Assembly: GCA_006738865.1 (NCBI GenBank)
Contig: AP019701.1
Location: 2,104,001 to 2,168,000, forward strand
DNA length: 64,000 nt
Reading direction: 5' to 3'
Source of the DNA: Allostella sp. ATCC 35155
GTDB lineage: Bacteria; Pseudomonadota; Alphaproteobacteria; ATCC43930; Allostellaceae
Position 1 is the stretch's first letter. Each line of letters starts with the position of its first letter. Shown here in pieces: positions 59,922 through 64,000 of the stretch. The notes beneath the pieces were generated by a model. It did not search any database and was not told where the DNA came from. It saw only the letters and a program-made list of their open reading frames with translations. The position numbers and the translations under genes were made by a program.

Positions 59922-61216
59922 GCGGGCAGCCCGACCCTGGCAGGGACCCCGATCTCCTGCTGGCGCACATCGCCGCTCTCGATGAAGAGAAGCGGTTGCA
60001 CGAGCGCGAGATGGAGGCGCTCGCCTCCGAACTCGAGAGCACCAATCGCGGCGTCGTCGCCCTCTATGCCGAACTCGACGATCAGGCCGTCCAGCTCCGC
60101 TCGGCGAGCGAACTCAAGAGCCGCTTCCTGTCGAACGTCAGCCACGAGTTCCGCACGCCGCTCAACTCGATCCTTGCCATTGCGCGGCTGCTGCTGGATC
60201 GCATCGACGGCGAGCTGACCGGCGAGCAGGAGCGGCAGGTCGAATACATCCTGGCGTCGGCGCGCAGTCTCTCGGAACTGATCGACGATCTGCTCGACAT
60301 CGCCAAGGTCGAGGCTGGAAAGGTCGAGGTGCGGACGGCGCCGATCGCCGTGAGCGCCCTGCTGGCGACCCTGCGAGGCGTGTTGCGTCCGTTGCGCGGG
60401 AGCGGCGCCGTCGATCTGGTGTTCGAGTCCGGCGAGGGGCTGCCGCTTCTCCATTCCGACGAAGGCAAGGTGTCGCAGATCCTGCGCAATCTCGTGTCCA
60501 ACGCCCTGAAATTCACCGAAGCCGGAGAGGTCCGGGTTGCGGTCCGCCATGATCCTGCCCCGGATCGCCTGCTCTTCGCCGTCTCCGATACCGGGATCGG
60601 CATCGCGCCAGCCGACGGCGAGCGGGTCTTCCAGGAGTTCGTCCAGATCGAGCATCGGCTGCAGGCGCGCGTCCGCGGCACCGGGCTCGGGCTGCCCTTG
60701 TCGCGTCATCTCGCGCGCCTGCTCGGCGGCGAACTCGAGCTGGAAAGCGCGCCCGGCCATGGCTCCACCTTCACCCTGTCCCTGCCGACCGGGCGGCCGG
60801 CGATCTCGACCGGAATGCCGGGTGAAACATCGGTCCTCGTGATCGACGACGACCCGATGGCGCGCTACGTCCTGCGACACGCGCTCGGCGAGGGCGATAT
60901 CGCCGTCGTCGAGGCGGAGGACGGCGCCGCCGGGCTGGCGGCGGCGCGCGCGGTGCATCCGGCGATCATCTTCCTCGACTTGCGGATGCCGGGGCTGAGC
61001 GGCTTCGACGTGCTCGAATGCCTGGCCGCCGATCCCGGGACCGCCGACATCCCGGTCGTCGTCCTCACTTCCTCCGACCTTGGCGCGGCCGAACGGCGGC
61101 GGCTGGTCCATGCCCGCGCGATCCTCTCGAAGTCCGAAGTGGGGCGCGAGCGCATCCGGGCGCTGCTGTCGAAGCTGGTGCCCGAGTCCTGCAATCTCTC
61201 GGACGTCGCGTCATGA
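59918..61216 (+). CDS. Histidine kinase with C-terminal receiver domain
   Basis: A 432-residue soluble hybrid kinase. A coiled-coil N-terminus (LDEEKRLHEREMEALASELE) leads to the phosphorylated His in FLSNVSHEFRTPLNSILAIA near residue 83. The HATPase domain has ILRNLVSNALKFTEAGEVRV (N-box), AVSDTGIGIAPADGERVF and RGTGLGLPLSRHLARLLGG. The receiver (residues 305-425) has acidic pair VLVIDDDPMARYVL and phospho-Asp in IIFLDLRMPGLSGFDVL; a Lys is expected near AILSKSEVG. There is no sensor or membrane segment, so input probably comes from the Rsb module. The TTG start overlaps the previous stop. Confidence 0.93.
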   Translation: MSGQPDPGRDPDLLLAHIAALDEEKRLHEREMEALASELESTNRGVVALYAELDDQAVQLRSASELKSRFLSNVSHEFRTPLNSILAIARLLLDRIDGELTGEQERQVEYILASARSLSELIDDLLDIAKVEAGKVEVRTAPIAVSALLATLRGVLRPLRGSGAVDLVFESGEGLPLLHSDEGKVSQILRNLVSNALKFTEAGEVRVAVRHDPAPDRLLFAVSDTGIGIAPADGERVFQEFVQIEHRLQARVRGTGLGLPLSRHLARLLGGELELESAPGHGSTFTLSLPTGRPAISTGMPGETSVLVIDDDPMARYVLRHALGEGDIAVVEAEDGAAGLAAARAVHPAIIFLDLRMPGLSGFDVLECLAADPGTADIPVVVLTSSDLGAAERRRLVHARAILSKSEVGRERIRALLSKLVPESCNLSDVAS

Positions 61217-62847
61217 GCTTTCGCACCGGCAACATCCTCAACGTGGACGACAACGAAGCCGCGCGCTATGCGCGGACGCGGGTGCTGCGGCGGGAGGGTT
61301 ATTCCGTCGACGAGGCGGGCGATGGCGCCACGGCGTGGGACATGGTCTGCCGGCGCCAGCCCGACATCGTCGTGCTCGACGTGCGCCTTCCCGACGTCAG
61401 CGGGCTCGAAGTCTGTCGCCGCATCAAGGCGCGTTTCCCGACTGTCATGGTGTTGCAGACGTCGGCCTCCCTGACAGGCGGGCGGGATCGGGCACAGGGC
61501 CTGGAATCGGGGGCCGACAGCTATCTGATTGCGCCGATCGAGCCGGAGGAACTGCTCGCCACGGTGGCCGCGCTGATGCGTCTCCATGCCGCCGAGGAGG
61601 CCCTGCGGCGGTCGAACGAGGAGCTCGAGGCACGAGTCGACATGCGCACCAGCGAGCTGGCCGAGGCCAACCGGCGCCTGCGGGTCGAGATCGAGGAGCG
61701 GGAGCGGGCCGAGGCGCATCTCCGCCAGGCGCAGAAGATCGAGGCGCTGGGCCAGCTGACCGGCGGCATCGCGCATGACTTCAACAACCTGCTGACGGTG
61801 ATTCTCGGCGGCATCGAGCTGGCCCGCGACAGGACGTCCGACGAGCGCTCGCAGCGCCTGCTGGCGAACGCCGCGGAAGCGGGCTACCAGGCGGCGCGAC
61901 TGACGGAGCAGCTCCTGTCCTTCGCCCGGCGGCAGCATTTCGAGCGCCGCAAGCTGGCGCCGGGGCGCCTGCTCCGCCGCTTGGAGGATTTCCTCCGCCA
62001 GACGATCGGATCGCTCTATCGCCTCGAGATCGTGCTGCCGGAGGAAGACTGGTTCACGGTGACCGACCGTGGCCAGTTCGAGGCCCTCATCGTCAACCTG
62101 CTGATCAATGCCCGCGACGCGATGCCCGACGGCGGTCCGATCCGCATCCTGGTCGAAAACCTGTCGGCCGAGGCGCCGCGCCCGGGTCTGCTGAAGGGCG
62201 AGCTTCTCGCGATCTCGGTCTCAGACCGTGGCGTCGGGATGACCGAGGCGGTGCGCGCCCGGGCGTTCGACCCGTTCTTCACGACCAAGCCGGCCGGGCG
62301 CGGGTCCGGGCTCGGCCTCAGCATGGTGCACGGGGTCACGATCCAGTCCGGCGGCGAGATCGCGATCGACAGCGAAGTCGGATGCGGCACCACCGTGCGC
62401 CTGCACCTGCCCCGGGTTGCGGTCTCGCCGGATGAAGCGGCGATCGACCTGGACGACCGGCGACCGCCGGCCAGCCGGCCGCCGCCGATCACGGCGCTGC
62501 TCGTGGAGGACAATGATTCGGTGCGCGAATACACCGCGACGGTCCTGGCGGGGGAGGGGCACGGCGTGCGCGTATTTCCGGACGGTCCCTCGGCGCTGGC
62601 GGCCGTGGCGGAAGGTGCCGAGTACGATCTGGCGATCGTCGACTACGCGATGCCGAATATGACGGGTGCCGAACTGGCGGCGGAACTGCGCCGCCTCCGG
62701 CCGGGCCGCCCGATCCTCGTCCTGACGGGATATGCCGATGCGGGCGCGCTGCAGCGCCTCGCGCTGGACCATGTCGTCGTCAAGAAGCCCTACAGCCTGA
62801 TGGAGCTGCGGGCTGGCATGTCGGCCGCCCTGTCGCGCCGCGCATGA
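61213..62847 (+). CDS. Receiver-histidine kinase-receiver protein
   Basis: A 544-residue soluble protein. An N-terminal receiver ([20 protein letters not shown]; phospho-Asp in [16 protein letters not shown]; the Lys position is occupied by Ala in [10 protein letters not shown]) is followed by a coiled coil ([20 protein letters not shown]). The HisKA domain has the His in [20 protein letters not shown], and the HATPase has [20 protein letters not shown] and [14 protein letters not shown]. The C-terminal receiver has [19 protein letters not shown] and phospho-Asp in [16 protein letters not shown], with Lys in VVVKKPYS. No output domain is visible. It overlaps both neighbours by four bases. Confidence 0.93.
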   Translation: MSFRTGNILNVDDNEAARYARTRVLRREGYSVDEAGDGATAWDMVCRRQPDIVVLDVRLPDVSGLEVCRRIKARFPTVMVLQTSASLTGGRDRAQGLESGADSYLIAPIEPEELLATVAALMRLHAAEEALRRSNEELEARVDMRTSELAEANRRLRVEIEERERAEAHLRQAQKIEALGQLTGGIAHDFNNLLTVILGGIELARDRTSDERSQRLLANAAEAGYQAARLTEQLLSFARRQHFERRKLAPGRLLRRLEDFLRQTIGSLYRLEIVLPEEDWFTVTDRGQFEALIVNLLINARDAMPDGGPIRILVENLSAEAPRPGLLKGELLAISVSDRGVGMTEAVRARAFDPFFTTKPAGRGSGLGLSMVHGVTIQSGGEIAIDSEVGCGTTVRLHLPRVAVSPDEAAIDLDDRRPPASRPPPITALLVEDNDSVREYTATVLAGEGHGVRVFPDGPSALAAVAEGAEYDLAIVDYAMPNMTGAELAAELRRLRPGRPILVLTGYADAGALQRLALDHVVVKKPYSLMELRAGMSAALSRRA

Positions 62848-63614
62848 CCGCCGACCCGCTCTATCGCGATCCCGCGCTGGCCGCCTTCTACGACCTGGAG
62901 AACGGCTGGGCCGCCGACTTCGAGTTCTGCACGCAGCTCGCGGCCGCAGCGGGTTCTGTGCTCGACCTCGGATGCGGCACCGGCATGCTGGCCGCCGCGC
63001 TGGCGCCGGGGCGGCGTGTCGTCGGGGTCGATCCGGCAGCAGCGATGCTGGACATCGCGCGCCTCCGCCCGGGCGGGAACGCGGTTCGTTGGGTCGAGGC
63101 CGATGTCCGCAGCCTCGATCTTGGCGAGCGGTTCGACCTCGTCGTGATGACCGGCCATGCCTTCCAGGTCTTCCTCGGTGCCGAGGACCGCGCCGCGGCG
63201 CTGGCGGCGGTCGCGCGGCACCTGGCGCCGGGCGGCCGCTACATCTTCGACAGCCGCAACCCGGACTGTGCCGCCTGGCGTGCCTGGGGGCCGGACGAGA
63301 GCCGGCGGCGGCTCGATGGCTCTCCACTCGGTCCGGTTGCGGCCTGGAACGACGCCCGCTGGGATGCCGCGACCGGCATCGTCACCTATCGCACCGTGTA
63401 CGAGACGGCTGACGGCAGGCGGCTGGAGGCGGATGCGCGGATCGCCTTCCCGCCGCGCGCGGAGATCGCCGCCGCCCTGGCCGATGCCGGCCTCGGCGTC
63501 GAACGTTGGTTGGGCAGCTGGGCCGGCGAACCGTGGCGGGACGGCGATCCGGAGATCATTCCGCTGGGCGGCCTTCTCAATGGCGGCCTACCAGCTTCGG
63601 CAGGAAGGTGCTGA
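62844..63614 (+). CDS. SAM-dependent methyltransferase
   Basis: A 256-residue class I methyltransferase. Motif I is SVLDLGCGTGMLAAALAPG near residue 38, the acidic motif II is VVGVDPAAAMLDIAR, and motif III-like sequence is FDLVVMTGHAFQVFLG. LAPGGRYIFDSRNPDCAAWR is typical of the bacterial Methyltransf_25-type group. The C-terminal third is a mixed cap that usually sets substrate choice, which is unknown here. The start overlaps the kinase gene by four bases. The stop lies within the end of the converging dctM gene (38-base overlap). Confidence 0.9.
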   Translation: MTADPLYRDPALAAFYDLENGWAADFEFCTQLAAAAGSVLDLGCGTGMLAAALAPGRRVVGVDPAAAMLDIARLRPGGNAVRWVEADVRSLDLGERFDLVVMTGHAFQVFLGAEDRAAALAAVARHLAPGGRYIFDSRNPDCAAWRAWGPDESRRRLDGSPLGPVAAWNDARWDAATGIVTYRTVYETADGRRLEADARIAFPPRAEIAAALADAGLGVERWLGSWAGEPWRDGDPEIIPLGGLLNGGLPASAGRC

Positions 63615-64000
63615 GTTCGGGGACCAGCGTCAGCGCCAGCAGGACCAGGATCTGCAGCCCGAGCATCGGCAGCAGCGCGCGCGAGAGGGCGGCCATCGGC
63701 ACCTTGGCGACGAGCGAGACGATGAAGAGCAGGCCGCCGACCGGCGGCGTGATCAGGCCCATCGTCAGGTTGACGATGACGACAATGGCGAAGTGGGTCG
63801 CATCGATGCCGAGTGCGGCGGCCATCGGCGCCAGGATCGGCACCAGCACCATGACGCCCGGCAGCGGCTCGATGAAGATGCCGAAGACGAGGAGCAGGAT
63901 GTTGACGCCGATCAGGAAGGCGAGGGGCGACAGCTCCAGCCCGCCGATCCAGTTGGCGAGCGCCTGCGGCACCTGGGCATAGGTCAGCACCCAGGCGAAG
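63577..64000 (-). CDS. dctM: TRAP transporter large permease DctM, N-terminus outside window
   Basis: The C-terminal 140 residues of a TRAP-type transporter large membrane subunit that imports C4-dicarboxylates or other organic acids with Na+ and a periplasmic binding protein. Hydrophobic segments and the conserved blocks FLIGVNILLLVFGIFIEPLP and LTMGLITPPVGGLLFIVSLV are diagnostic; LLPMLGLQILVLLALTLVPE is the last helix. It ends 38 bases inside the converging methyltransferase gene. The small permease and binding protein would lie beyond the window edge. Confidence 0.95.
   Translation of the reverse strand, partial: FAWVLTYAQVPQALANWIGGLELSPLAFLIGVNILLLVFGIFIEPLPGVMVLVPILAPMAAALGIDATHFAIVVIVNLTMGLITPPVGGLLFIVSLVAKVPMAALSRALLPMLGLQILVLLALTLVPELSTFLPKLVGRH

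Overview
The window is a continuous stretch of very GC-rich chromosome from an alphaproteobacterium, probably a Rhodospirillales-like lineage. Support comes from the topA-dprA-plsY-pyrC-pyrB order, the gatCAB operon, glutathione-dependent formaldehyde oxidation, PotABC-type and TRAP transporters and GTG/TTG starts with ATGA/GTGA overlaps. The genus cannot be decided from this sequence. Genes are densely packed; only one gap between accepted genes exceeds 300 bases, at 52.7-53.1 kb, and it holds a gene relic.

Layout. (1) 0-9.6 kb, minus strand: topA (cut by the window start), dprA, plsY, a TPR/O-GlcNAc-transferase-like protein, a pyrC-type gene lacking the HxH metal motif, pyrB, an M14-like desuccinylase and ruvX. 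(2) 9.7-15.3 kb: two small genes, the gatCAB operon, two glutathione S-transferases and tRNA-Ser(GCT). (3) 15.3-16.6 kb: a decayed patch next to the tRNA with a beheaded higB toxin, an intact higA antitoxin and a possible SIR2-type stub. (4) 16.5-20.9 kb: 1-Cys peroxiredoxin, persulfide dioxygenase-rhodanese fusion, tag, hemerythrin and a PEP mutase/isocitrate lyase family enzyme. (5) 20.9-24.2 kb: a divergent pair made of a reverse-transcriptase-like protein with an altered YxDD box and a helical C-terminal region, and a degenerate GHKL-plus-GNAT-like protein. The latter is followed by a long inverted repeat that encloses an inverted relic of the same gene's 3' end. This is the best candidate for an undescribed system.

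(6) 24.2-36.9 kb: a PKHD-type dioxygenase behind a Fur-like site, a penicillin-acylase family amidase, and a nine-gene plus-strand operon. The operon holds ABC ATPase, two permeases, binding protein, GntR/FCD regulator, a second binding protein, both subunits of an N,N-dimethylformamidase-type amidohydrolase and a class III aminotransferase. It reads as uptake and hydrolysis of an amide or formamide compound. (7) 36.9-39.2 kb: an AAA/DUF4143 ATPase with a start-overlapping palindrome, and a parDE module with a near-perfect operator. (8) 39.2-49.9 kb: GNAT, arsC-like, lactonase-like, ATP-grasp, recQ, hydrolase, an iron-responsive-looking divergent pair (cysteine-containing protein / fpr), DAO-type oxidase, then frmA-fghA for formaldehyde detoxification. 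(9) 49.9-53 kb: M20 amidohydrolase, creatininase family, 2OG-Fe(II) oxygenase and a relic of a second creatininase 5' end. (10) 53-57.1 kb: a membrane GGDEF-EAL protein and an APC permease, divergent across a 10-copy 13-bp tandem array. (11) 57.3-62.8 kb: an RsbR-RsbS-RsbT-(GHKL+PP2C)-kinase/receiver-receiver/kinase/receiver operon, which looks like a stressosome wired to two-component output. (12) Methyltransferase, and the end of a dctM gene cut by the window end.

Common themes are amide/C1-N metabolism (DMFase-type enzyme, penicillin acylase, M20, creatininase, FrmA/FghA), redox and iron handling, and partner-switching signalling.
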